Below the pieces are notes generated by a model. The model was not told the DNA's origin. It ran no database searches and saw nothing but the letters and a program-made list of their open reading frames with translations. Positions 53,278-63,200 of a stretch of 64,000 nt of DNA are shown one piece after another. Each line of letters begins with the position of its first letter. Position 1 is the stretch's first letter. The stretch lies in assembly GCF_003014755.1 (NCBI RefSeq), contig NZ_PYAW01000002.1:62001-126000 (forward strand). Reading direction: 5' to 3'. Position numbers and translations under genes: made by a program. This stretch comes from Chitinophaga niastensis (GTDB lineage: Bacteria; Bacteroidota; Bacteroidia; Chitinophagales; Chitinophagaceae).

Positions 53278-53880
53278 ATGAAAAAAGTGCGGCCTATTAG
53301 TCCTGGTCATTTGGGAGAATCGAAAGTTTTAGAAGTTGCGGGATTGCACAGCGAATCAACAGAAGTGTTACAACAATTAGCAAAAGATATCTGCAACCTG
53401 GTTATTATGGATATAGAGATACCTGGATTGACTGCGATAGAGGCCGCCAGCATAGTGAAAGCAGCCTACCCTGAAATAAATGTGCTGTTGCTTACATTGA
53501 ATGATAAAGGACAATCTCTAACGGAGATGCCAACAGTAGCAAAAGGGTTTGAAGTGGATCATATTCCACCGGTTTCTTTGTCTGAATTTATTTCTCAGGT
53601 GTATGAAACGGCGCTGCAATCTAATATGGTGGCGGTAAACAGGGTACTGGCGTTTTTTCGCAAGGAGCGGCATGTTTATCAGGACCCTTATGGACTGTCT
53701 CCGCGGGAAAAGGAAGTTTTGCGTTGCCTGGTAAATGGCGACACCTATAAGCAAATCGCGGAAGGTTGCCATATCAGTGTGGGTACTGTGCGCTCCCATA
53801 TCATGAATATCTATCGTAAGCTGGATGTAAACTCCCGTTCCAATGCTATTGTAAAGGCCATGAAGGAGCACCTTGTGTAG
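53278..53880 (+). CDS. LuxR/NarL-type regulator with shortened receiver domain
   Basis: A 200-residue regulator. The C-terminal HTH (about 138-198) is intact: GLSPREKEVLRCLVNGDTYK, then QIAEGCHISVGTVRSHIMNI. The receiver is damaged: the first strand with the acidic pair is absent (the protein begins MKKVRPISPGHLGE), although Asp45 in LVIMDIEIPG remains, and the conserved Lys position reads HIPPVS. It may act without phosphorylation. Upstream ATG starts that would restore the domain are not visible. It sits inside the fucose PUL, between the enzyme operon and susC. Confidence 0.85.
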   Translation: MKKVRPISPGHLGESKVLEVAGLHSESTEVLQQLAKDICNLVIMDIEIPGLTAIEAASIVKAAYPEINVLLLTLNDKGQSLTEMPTVAKGFEVDHIPPVSLSEFISQVYETALQSNMVAVNRVLAFFRKERHVYQDPYGLSPREKEVLRCLVNGDTYKQIAEGCHISVGTVRSHIMNIYRKLDVNSRSNAIVKAMKEHLV

Positions 53881-54267
53881 CGGTGTCTCTGTTCCGGAAA
53901 CCCTGTGCCTTTACCTGACCGCCTTGTAGCCTTAATGATTATTTATGCAACCCTGGTTTTGCGCGGCAAAGCGCTGATGTATGCCTTCAGCCGGACCTGC
54001 ATAACATACTTCATCAACAGCCTTCAGTTGCTATGCCTGGTTGCTGCCCACACGTTACGTGAGGAATGCACCGGTAGTGTAGCATATTGTGAGGATGCCT
54101 CCCAATGTGTCCTGCTGTAGTCTTGATAAGTATGCAGACCTGCTGCGGTGATATCCGTGATACTATCATCATCACGAATAATAAATGTAATTATTGCTGT
54201 TGCCCCCCGGCTTTTACCAGATATCAAAATCATATGTATAAATGTTAAAATAGCACTTAATTATGTG

Positions 54268-54279
54268 CAATCGATTGCG
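54268..54279. promoter_or_regulatory. LacI-type operator, site 1
   Basis: GCAATCGATTGC is a perfect 12-base palindrome with the central CG and half-sites GCAA/TTGC typical for LacI/GalR-family regulators. It lies 450 bases before susC. Confidence 0.65.
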
Positions 54280-54366
54280 TAATTTCGATGTAACAGATAC
54301 GTAGCAAATCCCTGAGAACCTTTGTAGCATGGATATTTAATAATCAATTTTGATTGCTTTTATAAT

Positions 54367-54378
54367 GCAATCGTTTGC
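54367..54378. promoter_or_regulatory. LacI-type operator, site 2
   Basis: GCAATCGTTTGC, one mismatch from site 1, centred 99 bases away. The spacing would permit DNA looping. It lies 350 bases before susC. Confidence 0.62.
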
Positions 54379-54435
54379 TCTTATCAACCAATATTATTCT
54401 GCGAACCAAAAAATACCTTTTCTAAAAATTCCATT

Positions 54436-54483
54436 ATGAAAAAACATATGCACCTAAACTGTTGTAAGGGGTACCTACCCTAA
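54436..54483 (+). CDS. 15-residue micro-ORF in susC leader
   Basis: ATG at 54436, TAA at 54481; product MKKHMHLNCCKGYLP. It has a Cys pair but is not rich in any one amino acid. The upstream A-rich sequence suits translation. It could be a leader peptide, the remains of an older longer N-terminus, or chance. Confidence 0.25.
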   Translation: MKKHMHLNCCKGYLP

Positions 54484-54717
54484 TCAGACTATTTTTATTC
54501 GTAGTATTCTATCAACCTATCATTTAATACTACACCTAAACTGACACCATACTACGGTATGGTAATGGCCGGTTAATGCCAGCCCGGATTTTGCATTTGC
54601 AACATACGGAGCTGTATTAATCCGATCCCTGACATCGTGTATTCCTTCACGTTAGTATTATGAATCTATAGCATCTGTTCATTCTCCTTTATTATCTCAC
54701 GTTATCAATTGATTTTT

Positions 54718-57700
54718 ATGATTATTTATTTACGAGGTATGCCCATGCTGGTTTTACTGCTATTGCTATGTAGCGGCAATATCAACCCGGTATTTGCACA
54801 AACAGGTCCGGTAACCGGGCAGGTGCTTACACCGGACCAACAACCCTTCCCTGGTGTAACGGTTCGTATTAAAGGCTCCTCAGCGGGAGCTACTACCAAC
54901 CAGGAAGGCCGCTTCTCCTTGCTCAATGTAGCCACCGATGCTGTCCTGGTATTTTCTGCTATCGGGCACCTTCCACTGGAAAAAAATGTAAACGGTGCCA
55001 AAACAGTGAACGTACAATTGCAGTCCTCCAACAAACAACTGGATGAAGTGGTGAGCGTAGGTTATGGCAATGCGCGTAAACGGGACCTTACAGGCGCCAT
55101 TACTTCTATCAATCAGGAGGCTATTGAAAAAAGACAACCGGTAAACCTGATAGACGCGCTGCAAAGCCAGGCAGCCGGCGTACTTGTGATGAACGACGCC
55201 GGTGAACCAGGAGCAGAGGGAAGCATCCGCATACGCGGCTTCTCTACCTTTTCCACTGCCGGCAATAACCCGCTGTATGTGATTGATGGTGTACTAAGCG
55301 AAAGCGCCGGGAATATCAATCCTTCCGATATTCAATCCATAGAAATACTGAAAGATGCGGCATCAGCAGCTATTTATGGCTCCCGCTCTGCCAACGGCGT
55401 CATCATCATCACCACCAAACGTGGCGTAGAAGGCAAACCCACATTTGATGCACGCTATTCCAGCGTATTGGGTAAACTGGCGCATAAACTACGGCAGTCC
55501 AATGCAGATGAAGTACGCCTGTTCCGCAAACTGCAAAACCCTGGCGGTACCGGCGTAGACGTGGACTCACTTAATCCCGGTTTTAATGCTGATAACGATT
55601 ATCAGGACATCATCACGCAAACGGCTGTACGTCAACAGGTAGATCTGAGCATGAGCGGTGCCGCTAAAAATGCCAACTACTACTCCAGCATACAATACCT
55701 GGACGATAAAGGTATCGTGGTAAACAGTTGGGCTAAAACAATAAAATCACGCGTCAATACAGAGTTTTCACTATCAGATAAAGTGAAATTCGGTAACCGT
55801 TTCCAGTTCGCCTATCAAAAGAAAAATAATATAAATGAAGGCAACACGCTCAACCAAACCTTTCAGCGCCCTACCAACTATTACGTATGGTTGCCGGATG
55901 GTACACTGGCAGGTTATCTCGGCGGCCGCCGAAATCCTTTGGCAAATGCGCTTTATGAAACCAACATCACACAGTCGTACGGCGGTAATGCCTTCACCTT
56001 TATGGAAGCAAAACTGTCAAAAGACCTGAGCTTTAATACCAACTTTAACGTAGACCTGGCAGCTCCGCATAATATAACTTTCAGTTCCAAGCTGGTGAGT
56101 GCTGCCAACCCTACTTCCAGCTCCGGCAGTGAAGGTTTTGACCTGAATATCGGCTGGCAGTACCAGGCATATTTTAATTATCATAAAGTTATCCGGAAAG
56201 ATCATGACTTCACCGCCATGGCAGGTTTCAGTGCAGAAAAATACAAAGGGAATTCCTTTGATATAGGCGGTACTGATTATGTGAGTGAACTGGTTTATTA
56301 TGCCAATGCATACGGACAATTACTCAACAGTAAAACAACTACCAAAGGCTTTGTACACAGCATGGCTTCTTTCTTTGGTCGTATAGGATACAGTTACAAA
56401 AGCCGGTATATACTGGGCGCTACTTTGCGCCACGATGGTTCTTCCCGCTTTGGTAAATCTAATATATGGGGCGATTTCCCCTCTGTTTCCGGCGCCTGGC
56501 GTTTCAGCGATGAAAAATTTATGGGATTTGCACGCCGCTATTTATCTGATGCCAAACTGCGCGTGAGCTACGGAATAAATGGTAATGAACGCATCGGCGA
56601 TTACGATGCCATGCAACGACTCACGTTCGGGAATAATTTTTATAACGGCATCTCCGGGGCAGTACCTACTTCCGATTTCGGTAATAAGGACCTGAGCTGG
56701 GAGAGCACCCGTGATGCAGATATAGGGCTGGATCTGAGCCTTTTCCATGACCATGTAACAGTGGCTACAGACTATTATGTAAAAACAACCAAAAATCTGT
56801 TGTACGCTCGTCCATTGCCCGTAGAAACAGGTTATAATAATGCGCGCATTAACCTTGGCAGTATACAGAATAAAGGATTTGAATTTGCCGTAAATGTATT
56901 GGCAGTAAAGAAAAGAGATTTTCAATGGAACACGATCTTCAATATTACTTTTGAAAGAGGCACTATAAAACAGTTGTATAACGGAGAACAGTTTATTGCC
57001 GGCGATAAATGGCTGGTGCGCGAAGGCGGCAACCTGGGCGACTTCTACGGCTTCCATTATAAAGGCATATACCAGTACGATCAATCCAATGCCTATAACG
57101 ACAATTGGGAACAGCTGACACCCACCTTTGATGAAAATAAAAAGTTTACAGGTGAATATACCATCGGCGGACAAAAGTACCTGGGTACAGTGCATCGTAT
57201 GTATGGTAATGGCAACCTGCTGAAAGGCGGAGATGTGATATATGATAATCCTACTAAAGATAGTGTGATTGATGATGCAGACCGTCGTGTTATCGGCAAT
57301 GCACAACCAAAATTTTATGCCGGCTGGATCAATAATCTGACCTATAAAAATTTCACACTCTCTTTCACTTTTAATGTACAATGGGGTGGTGCTATATATA
57401 ATAATGCAGCTGCTGCGCTTAATAACTATACTACTTCCAATATTATTCCGCAGCCTTATGTAATTTATCACGCATGGCGCAACCAGGGCGATGTAACAGA
57501 CGTTCCCCGTGTAGATAAAAGCACAGCCTGGAACCATCGTATCAGTACCCGTTACCTCGAAGACGCTTCGTTTATACGTTTAAGTTATGTGAAGCTGATG
57601 TATGCGTTTAATCCAAAAATGCTGCATCGGGTAAAGGTAAAAGGTGCGGGCCTGTATATCTATGGCAGCAACCTGATTACCTGGACTAACTACAGTTGGT

Positions 57701-57804
57701 ATGATCCTGAATTTTCTTCTGCCAATGCATTGCAGCTGGGACAGGATAACGGACGTTATCCACGGAGAAGGGAATTAGGATTGGGTGTTAACATTAACCT
57801 TTAA
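54718..57804 (+). CDS. SusC/RagA-type TonB-dependent receptor of the fucose PUL
   Basis: A 1028-residue outer-membrane receptor. The signal peptide ends VFAQ (about residue 29). A CarboxypepD_reg-like domain (about 32-108, PVTGQVLTPDQQPFPGVTVR) comes before the box region DEVVSVGYGNARKRDLTGAI and the plug with QAAGVLVMNDAGEPGAEGSI. ESAGNINPSDIQSIEILKDA then precedes the barrel. The start is the ATG at 54718, since the upstream TTG adds nothing useful. SusD starts 11 bases after its stop. It probably imports a fucose-containing oligosaccharide (from context). Confidence 0.96.
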   Translation: MIIYLRGMPMLVLLLLLCSGNINPVFAQTGPVTGQVLTPDQQPFPGVTVRIKGSSAGATTNQEGRFSLLNVATDAVLVFSAIGHLPLEKNVNGAKTVNVQLQSSNKQLDEVVSVGYGNARKRDLTGAITSINQEAIEKRQPVNLIDALQSQAAGVLVMNDAGEPGAEGSIRIRGFSTFSTAGNNPLYVIDGVLSESAGNINPSDIQSIEILKDAASAAIYGSRSANGVIIITTKRGVEGKPTFDARYSSVLGKLAHKLRQSNADEVRLFRKLQNPGGTGVDVDSLNPGFNADNDYQDIITQTAVRQQVDLSMSGAAKNANYYSSIQYLDDKGIVVNSWAKTIKSRVNTEFSLSDKVKFGNRFQFAYQKKNNINEGNTLNQTFQRPTNYYVWLPDGTLAGYLGGRRNPLANALYETNITQSYGGNAFTFMEAKLSKDLSFNTNFNVDLAAPHNITFSSKLVSAANPTSSSGSEGFDLNIGWQYQAYFNYHKVIRKDHDFTAMAGFSAEKYKGNSFDIGGTDYVSELVYYANAYGQLLNSKTTTKGFVHSMASFFGRIGYSYKSRYILGATLRHDGSSRFGKSNIWGDFPSVSGAWRFSDEKFMGFARRYLSDAKLRVSYGINGNERIGDYDAMQRLTFGNNFYNGISGAVPTSDFGNKDLSWESTRDADIGLDLSLFHDHVTVATDYYVKTTKNLLYARPLPVETGYNNARINLGSIQNKGFEFAVNVLAVKKRDFQWNTIFNITFERGTIKQLYNGEQFIAGDKWLVREGGNLGDFYGFHYKGIYQYDQSNAYNDNWEQLTPTFDENKKFTGEYTIGGQKYLGTVHRMYGNGNLLKGGDVIYDNPTKDSVIDDADRRVIGNAQPKFYAGWINNLTYKNFTLSFTFNVQWGGAIYNNAAAALNNYTTSNIIPQPYVIYHAWRNQGDVTDVPRVDKSTAWNHRISTRYLEDASFIRLSYVKLMYAFNPKMLHRVKVKGAGLYIYGSNLITWTNYSWYDPEFSSANALQLGQDNGRYPRRRELGLGVNINL

Positions 57805-57815
57805 TTTTTTGAGAG

Positions 57816-59231
57816 ATGAAGAAAGTATTTTTTTCGATAGGGGCAGTAGCAGCTTTATTATTCAGCGGATGTAATAAATTCCTGGATGAAAAGCCACAGA
57901 ACCAGCTTACGCCGGATCAGTTCTGGCAAACAGAAGATGATATTATTCATGGTTTGGCTGGTGTGTACGATGGGGTACAGGCGTCCCTGAATACCAATTA
58001 TGTATACTGGGGCGATGCGCGTACAGATAATTTTAATGTAAGCCAGTATGGTAATAAGCAGTATGCACTGAACGGTTTGAGTGCTACTATTTCCGGCTCC
58101 GACTGGGCACCGCTATACGTTACTATTGGTCGCGCCAATATGTTGCTGAAGAAAGCACCCGGTGTAAAAAATGTAACCGCTGTTAACGAGGCGCAATATA
58201 TGGCACAGGCGTTGGTAATACGGGCCTGGTGTTATTTCACACTGGTACGTTTATGGGGAGATGCACCACTATGGCTGGAGCCTTATGAAGATTTACATAA
58301 GAGTCCTTATAAAGCCCGCACCAGTGCGGATAGTATTTTAACTGCGGTGGTGATTCCTGATCTGCAAAAGTCATTCGATATGCTGAGTGCAGATCATTCC
58401 ACCGTATTTAATATAAATAAAGGCAGTACCGCCGCGATGCTTGCTGATGTATACATGTGGCGGCACGATTATGATAATGCATTAAAATGGATGGACAAGC
58501 TGACTGCATTGAAATGGTATACGCTGGAACCTGGTGGTACCTGGAAAAACCTGTTTGTATCGCCGTCCGGTTCCCTGGAAAGTATCTGGAGCCTGTCGTG
58601 GGACTACCTTGTAGACGGCGGTGCCGGCATCTCCGGACTCATTGGCTGTAATGATAATAACAGCGATTTCCTGGTGGAAGATACTGTATGGAGCCATTTT
58701 CTCCTGGATACCACTGATATCAGGGGGAAACAAACCGTAGATCTGAAGCAGGCTGCAAAAGATAAAGTATTGAAATATTATGCATTGAAACTGGATAAAG
58801 ACGGGAAGCAGGTGTATCCCAAAAGTTCAGAAACAAATATCCAGTATCCTATGTATCGCTATACCGATATAATTCTGCTGCGTGCAGAAGCCATGAATGC
58901 CAAAGGAGATGCGCCTGCAGCGCTTACATTGCTGAACCAGATCCATACCCGTGCAGGCATGAAAGCCTTTGCAGCAGCAAATTTTCCAACCAAGGAAGCG
59001 CTGTTGAATGGTATTTTGAGGGAACGGCAGCTGGAATTTTTCTGTGAGTTCAAACGCTGGTTTGACCTGCGCCGCAACGGCAAAGTGAAAGAGGTGATGG
59101 ATCCGTTGTTGAAGTTCCGCCAGGTGGATAATCCGGGATATAACAATGATGGATTGTTGTTATGGCCCGTTAACCGCGATAATCTCAATGCCAACCCTCT
59201 CCTCAAACAAAATCCTCCTTATTCAGAATAA
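57816..59231 (+). CDS. SusD/RagB-type lipoprotein of the fucose PUL
   Basis: A 471-residue surface lipoprotein. The lipobox is LFSGC. KFLDEKPQNQLTPDQFW begins the mature protein, and the C-terminal part carries YRYTDIILLRAEAMNAKGD and ERQLEFFCEFKRWFDLRRNG, as in canonical SusD. TPR helices are in the first half. It pairs with the SusC directly upstream. Glycan specificity is not readable from sequence. Confidence 0.96.
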   Translation: MKKVFFSIGAVAALLFSGCNKFLDEKPQNQLTPDQFWQTEDDIIHGLAGVYDGVQASLNTNYVYWGDARTDNFNVSQYGNKQYALNGLSATISGSDWAPLYVTIGRANMLLKKAPGVKNVTAVNEAQYMAQALVIRAWCYFTLVRLWGDAPLWLEPYEDLHKSPYKARTSADSILTAVVIPDLQKSFDMLSADHSTVFNINKGSTAAMLADVYMWRHDYDNALKWMDKLTALKWYTLEPGGTWKNLFVSPSGSLESIWSLSWDYLVDGGAGISGLIGCNDNNSDFLVEDTVWSHFLLDTTDIRGKQTVDLKQAAKDKVLKYYALKLDKDGKQVYPKSSETNIQYPMYRYTDIILLRAEAMNAKGDAPAALTLLNQIHTRAGMKAFAAANFPTKEALLNGILRERQLEFFCEFKRWFDLRRNGKVKEVMDPLLKFRQVDNPGYNNDGLLLWPVNRDNLNANPLLKQNPPYSE

Positions 59232-59245
59232 TAAAATCTGTTGTT

Positions 59246-59944
59246 ATGAAAATCAGTAAAATGATGATATTATTTTTGTGCAGTGCGCTGGGATCTTGTA
59301 CCCTGGCCGGATTGGATGCACAGGAATCGTGGGATTTTACGCCACATGTGGCAGATGCACATACGTTTAAAAGCACCTGGCAGTTCATGAATGATCGTAA
59401 TAAACCCGGACAGGATTCCGTTTTTAATTTTATGCTGCAGGCTATTGCCTATGCTGGTATTGATTCTTCTGAATATACCAAACAGGGGAGGACTTATTTT
59501 TTGCTGCACCGCGATGCCGTATTGCGTATCGATAAAAAGAAGGTAACCATAGATTGTTACTGGGGTAAATACCTGGTGCCGGACAGGGATTCTACCGGAA
59601 AAATTATCCCCGGAAAATTCCGGGCAGCCAAAAGCTGGGATGAATATCCGAAGCAGTTTGTAAAGAATACATTGCTTTACCTGATGGCCGATGGAGAACA
59701 TACCTTTGGAAATATAGGGCCGGAGAATGATACTATTTATGCGTTATTGCCTCCCGGTGTAGATTCCCTGAACCCAAAGAGCATGATGACACTGCGGCTG
59801 ACTAACGACCGTGCTTCCACCATTAAAATTAATGACTTCCTCAATTCTGTAACGGTTACCAATGTACGTACCGCGGGGATTCTGAATACCAACGGGCCGG
59901 CACATGTGGTAGACAGGGTAGTGAGCTATGGCGTAAAACCATAA
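59246..59944 (+). CDS. fasciclin-like surface lipoprotein
   Basis: A 232-residue lipoprotein with lipobox LGSC. HTFKSTWQFMNDRNKPGQDS then FNFMLQAIAYAGID, and the C-terminal end TAGILNTNGPAHVVDRVVSY resembles the last motif of FAS1 domains (tNGxxHVIDxVL). The remainder of the FAS1 pattern is weak. It lies 14 bases after SusD, in the place where surface glycan-binding proteins (SusE/F type) are usually found, so it may bind glycan or help the receptor complex. Confidence 0.7.
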   Translation: MKISKMMILFLCSALGSCTLAGLDAQESWDFTPHVADAHTFKSTWQFMNDRNKPGQDSVFNFMLQAIAYAGIDSSEYTKQGRTYFLLHRDAVLRIDKKKVTIDCYWGKYLVPDRDSTGKIIPGKFRAAKSWDEYPKQFVKNTLLYLMADGEHTFGNIGPENDTIYALLPPGVDSLNPKSMMTLRLTNDRASTIKINDFLNSVTVTNVRTAGILNTNGPAHVVDRVVSYGVKP

Positions 59945-60014
59945 GGACGACCTGGTAAGAGCAGGCCTTCCGCAAAAAAACATTGATAAAAGGCAAAATA
60001 ATGGTGAAGGTTAT

Positions 60015-60026
60015 GCAAACGGTTGC
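60015..60026. promoter_or_regulatory. LacI-type operator, site 3
   Basis: GCAAACGGTTGC sits within a larger inverted repeat, GTTATGCAA-ACGG-TTGCATAAC (60010-60031). It fits the consensus of the two sites before susC. It lies 172 bases before the GH2 remnant and 369 bases before GH95. Confidence 0.6.
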
Positions 60027-60186
60027 ATAACTTTCATCATTATTCGTTTTTTAAGGTAGTTCCCGGTGAAAAATTGACTAATTTATCTCGTTATGAAATC
60101 TTTTTAGCCGCCACGTAATATTAGTAATCCGAAACTTACACAACATATAGATTATTAGAAAATCAGATACTAAAACAGTTCCGAAA

Positions 60187-60387
60187 ATGTTGATAAGAAA
60201 AAGAGGTTTTGGGCGTGTACTGTTAATAATATTGGGGTGCACAAAAATAGCAGCTGCACAACAATCTATCCGTATCACCCAATCATGGGAATTCCTGAAA
60301 GGTGACCTGGGCGGTATATGGGAGGGGGTGAGGCCCGCCGCTGAAGGTGGAATTGTAAAAATTAACGGTATTAACAACGTACAATGA
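60187..60387 (+). pseudogene. remnant of a GH2-type glycoside hydrolase N-terminus
   Basis: A 66-residue frame: a signal peptide ending IAAAQ, then QSIRITQSWEFLKGDLGGIW, which resembles the beginning of GH2 sugar-binding domains. It breaks off after EGVRPA. The remaining 16 codons do not match the family. The TGA stop overlaps the ATG of GH95 (ATGA), so it may still be translated and coupled to GH95. A large deletion of a GH2 gene, joining its 5' end to the GH95 gene, is the simplest explanation. Confidence 0.55.
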
Positions 60388-62924
60388 CAAAATATTTTTT
60401 AGGATTCGGGCTACTGATCTTCTCCTGGAGCAGCTACGCAGCCACTCCGGCAGACTCCCTGCTGAAGCTATGGTACAAGCAACCCGCCAAACAATGGGTG
60501 GAAGCATTGCCCGTAGGTAATGGCCGCATTGGCGCCATGATTTTTGGCGGTGTGCAGCAGGAAGAACTGCAGCTGAATGAAGGCTACCTCTGGTCCGGCG
60601 TTCCGCGTGATGGCAACAATCCGTTAGCCAAAGAAACATTGCCGGAAATGCGGAAGTTGTTATTTGAAGAGAAATACATGGAAGCAGACAAGCTGGCTAA
60701 AAAGATGATGGGCACCTATAGTGCGCGCTATCTTACCCTGGGCAGTTTACTGATTGAAAATGACATACCACAGGAAGCTACCAACTATAAGCGGGAACTG
60801 GATTTAAACAAGGGCGTTGCACGCGTTACCTATACAGCTAACGGTATTGGTTATACGCGGGAAGTGTTTTGCAGTTACCCGCAGCAACTACTGGTGATAC
60901 GCTATAGTAGCAGCAAAGCCGGTAAACTCAGTTTCAGTACTAAATTTGCCAATCCGATGCCGCATGTAAACAGTGTGGTAAATAATCACTGCCTCATCAT
61001 GAAAGGCAAATGCCCCGAATATGTAGCCAGCAGGGCATATGAAACCAAACAGATTGTTTATGGCGATAAAGGTATTGACTACGAAGTGCACCTGGATGCA
61101 CGTGTAACAGGTGGTACCGTAAAAACGGATACCGCGGGTCTGCATATCTCCGGTGCTTCGGAAGCGGTATTGTTGTTATCTATAGGTACCAGTTACAGTG
61201 ATGCTGACAAACAGCCGCGCGCAAATGGAAAAGACCCGCATGCTGCTGCCATGGCGCCTTTGGCAAGGGCCGCAACAATTACTTATCCGCAAATGCTGCA
61301 ATCACACATAGCTGATTATACTGCTTTATTTAACCGGGTAGCCTTAAACCTGGGCGAAGATGGATCCGCGCAATTGCCTACAGACGAGCGTTTGAAGGTA
61401 TACACCGTAAATGGTGGTAACCGCGATCCGCAACTGACAACGTTGTTATATCAATATGGTCGCTACCTGATGATTGCAGGCTCACGGAAAGGTGGCCCGG
61501 CTATGACCCTGCAAGGCTTATGGAATAAGGAAATGCAGCCGCCATGGGGTGCTAACTATACTATTAATATCAACACCGAAATGAACTACTGGCCATCTGA
61601 AACCGCTAACCTGTCGGATTGCGGCGTGCCGTTGTTCGATTTTATTGGCAGGATAGCACAACGCGGGCGTGTAACCGCTGCCGTTAATTACGGCGCTAAA
61701 GGGTGGACAGCGCATCATAATTCCGATATATGGGCAATGACCAATCCTGCAGGCGGCTTTGATTTTGCCGATCCCAGAGGTAATCCTACATGGGCTATCT
61801 GGCCTATGGGCGGGGCCTGGCTGAGCAGGCACCTGTGGGAGCATTATCAGTTTACCGGTGATAAAAAAATGTTGCAGCAGGCATATCCGGATCTGAAAGG
61901 TGCTGCCGAATTTATGCTGGATTGGTTAGTGAAAAATGAACAGGGACAGTGGGTAACAAATCCATCTACCACACCGGAAAATAATTTTATGATCAATGGT
62001 AAGCGCGAAGGCACTGTAAGCATCGCTACTACTATGGATCTGTCTATCATTCATGATTTATTTAATAATACGATCCAGGCCGCGGAAGTACTGCAGCAGG
62101 ATGCTGCATTGGTAACCCGGATTAAAAATACCATGAAAGAGATGTACCCTTTTCATGTGGGGCAATACGGTCAGTTGCAGGAATGGTATAAGGACTGGGA
62201 TGATCCTAAAGATACGCACCGCCATGCATCTCACTTGTATGGCCTGTTTCCGGGGAATTTTATTTCTCCGCGCCGGAATACGGAACTGGCGGAAGCAGCT
62301 AAACGTAGTTTGTTACTGCGCGGCGATGGCGGTACCGGTTGGTCTAAGTCGTGGAAAATAAACTGGTGGGCACGCCTGGAAGATGGCAACCATGCTTATA
62401 CTATGTTGAATAAACAATTGTTTTTAGCAGGCGGACAGGAAGTGAGCGTTGCTGATAACAGCGGTGGTTCTTATCCAAACCTGTTTGATGCACATCCTCC
62501 TTTCCAGATAGATGGCAATTTTGGTGTAACCTCCGGTATTATGGAAATGCTGCTGCAAAGCCATGATGGCGTGTTGTATCTGTTGCCTGCCCTGCCGGAT
62601 GCATGGCCTTCCGGAAATGTAAAAGGATTAAAAGCAAGAGGTGGATTTGAGGTAGATATGGAATGGCAAAACGGGCAGTTAACGCATGCAGTGATCAGGT
62701 CTGCATTAGGTGGTAACTGTCGTATTCGTACGCGCGTAGCCGTTAAAGTAAACGGGCAGCCTGCGAAGGTAGCAACGGGTATCAATCCCAACTTATTTTA
62801 CCAGTTACAGCTACCGGTAAAAATGGAAGTAAAAGATAAAAGCAAATTGCCGGAGTTGCAGTTGAAGGAAGTATTTGAGTATGATATTTCAACTGCACCC
62901 GGTAAAATTTATGATATTATATGA
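60384..62924 (+). CDS. secreted GH95 alpha-L-fucosidase / alpha-galactosidase
   Basis: An 846-residue enzyme of family GH95, which inverts alpha-1,2-L-fucosyl (or alpha-L-galactosyl) bonds. The signal peptide ends SSYA. The N-terminal beta domain has [20 protein letters not shown]. The (alpha/alpha)6 barrel has [20 protein letters not shown] with [11 protein letters not shown], the conserved Asn and Asp region, and [20 protein letters not shown] near the end. It completes a set of three fucosidases with the two GH29 enzymes. It starts within the stop of the GH2 remnant, and the next small gene starts in its own stop codon. Confidence 0.96.
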   Translation: MTKYFLGFGLLIFSWSSYAATPADSLLKLWYKQPAKQWVEALPVGNGRIGAMIFGGVQQEELQLNEGYLWSGVPRDGNNPLAKETLPEMRKLLFEEKYMEADKLAKKMMGTYSARYLTLGSLLIENDIPQEATNYKRELDLNKGVARVTYTANGIGYTREVFCSYPQQLLVIRYSSSKAGKLSFSTKFANPMPHVNSVVNNHCLIMKGKCPEYVASRAYETKQIVYGDKGIDYEVHLDARVTGGTVKTDTAGLHISGASEAVLLLSIGTSYSDADKQPRANGKDPHAAAMAPLARAATITYPQMLQSHIADYTALFNRVALNLGEDGSAQLPTDERLKVYTVNGGNRDPQLTTLLYQYGRYLMIAGSRKGGPAMTLQGLWNKEMQPPWGANYTININTEMNYWPSETANLSDCGVPLFDFIGRIAQRGRVTAAVNYGAKGWTAHHNSDIWAMTNPAGGFDFADPRGNPTWAIWPMGGAWLSRHLWEHYQFTGDKKMLQQAYPDLKGAAEFMLDWLVKNEQGQWVTNPSTTPENNFMINGKREGTVSIATTMDLSIIHDLFNNTIQAAEVLQQDAALVTRIKNTMKEMYPFHVGQYGQLQEWYKDWDDPKDTHRHASHLYGLFPGNFISPRRNTELAEAAKRSLLLRGDGGTGWSKSWKINWWARLEDGNHAYTMLNKQLFLAGGQEVSVADNSGGSYPNLFDAHPPFQIDGNFGVTSGIMEMLLQSHDGVLYLLPALPDAWPSGNVKGLKARGGFEVDMEWQNGQLTHAVIRSALGGNCRIRTRVAVKVNGQPAKVATGINPNLFYQLQLPVKMEVKDKSKLPELQLKEVFEYDISTAPGKIYDII

Positions 62925-63191
62925 AGATAAAAACTTCGGTTTTAAGTATAGCCTTTGGCGTTATATCAGCTGTAGCAGTTGCGCAGGTGAAAGGTGATGA
63001 CGATGGTATCCTGGCACAACAGGCAGATACCCGCGATAAAGTGGCCATTGATGCCGCTGTTACTTAAATGGTTGGAAAAACAAGGAACAGTATCACTGCC
63101 GGCAGGTGAATACGAAGTGAGTATTAAAGCGGATCAACTGAACGGTGCAGAACTGATGAGATTATATGAGATAACAATGCAACCAAAATAA
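62921..63191 (+). pseudogene. small secreted protein gene with a single-base frameshift
   Basis: ATG at 62921 overlaps the GH95 stop. The first frame gives 48 residues: a signal peptide ending AVAQ, then DDDGILAQQADTRDKVAIDAAVT and a stop at 63065. If one base near 63064 is removed, the text continues KWLEKQGTVSLPAGEYEVSI up to 63191, which makes one coherent product of about 89 residues. Both parts look real, so the gene probably has a frameshift (or a sequencing error). The family is not recognised; it could also be what is left of a larger enzyme. Confidence 0.5.
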
Positions 63192-63200
63192 CATCCACGA

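Larger units (their letters stand above)
53881..54717. other. 837-base control region before PUL susC
   Basis: No gene of normal size is supported here; a 71-residue frame at 53905 has no homology seen. The region contains two LacI-type operators (54268 and 54367), a 15-codon micro-ORF (54436) and a direct repeat CACCTAAACTG at 54451-54461 and 54533-54543. The length is unusual for an intergenic region in this window. Confidence 0.6.

Noticed and set aside
53905..54120. 71-residue frame after the LuxR-type gene
   Set aside because: Composition and lack of upstream signals do not support it; hydrophobic patches are not arranged like a signal peptide or membrane span of a known small protein.
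56542..57537. 331-residue open frame on the minus strand opposite the PUL susC
   Set aside because: It is fully inside the SusC gene, has Cys/Ile-rich composition without domains and no start signals. It is a shadow of the coding strand.
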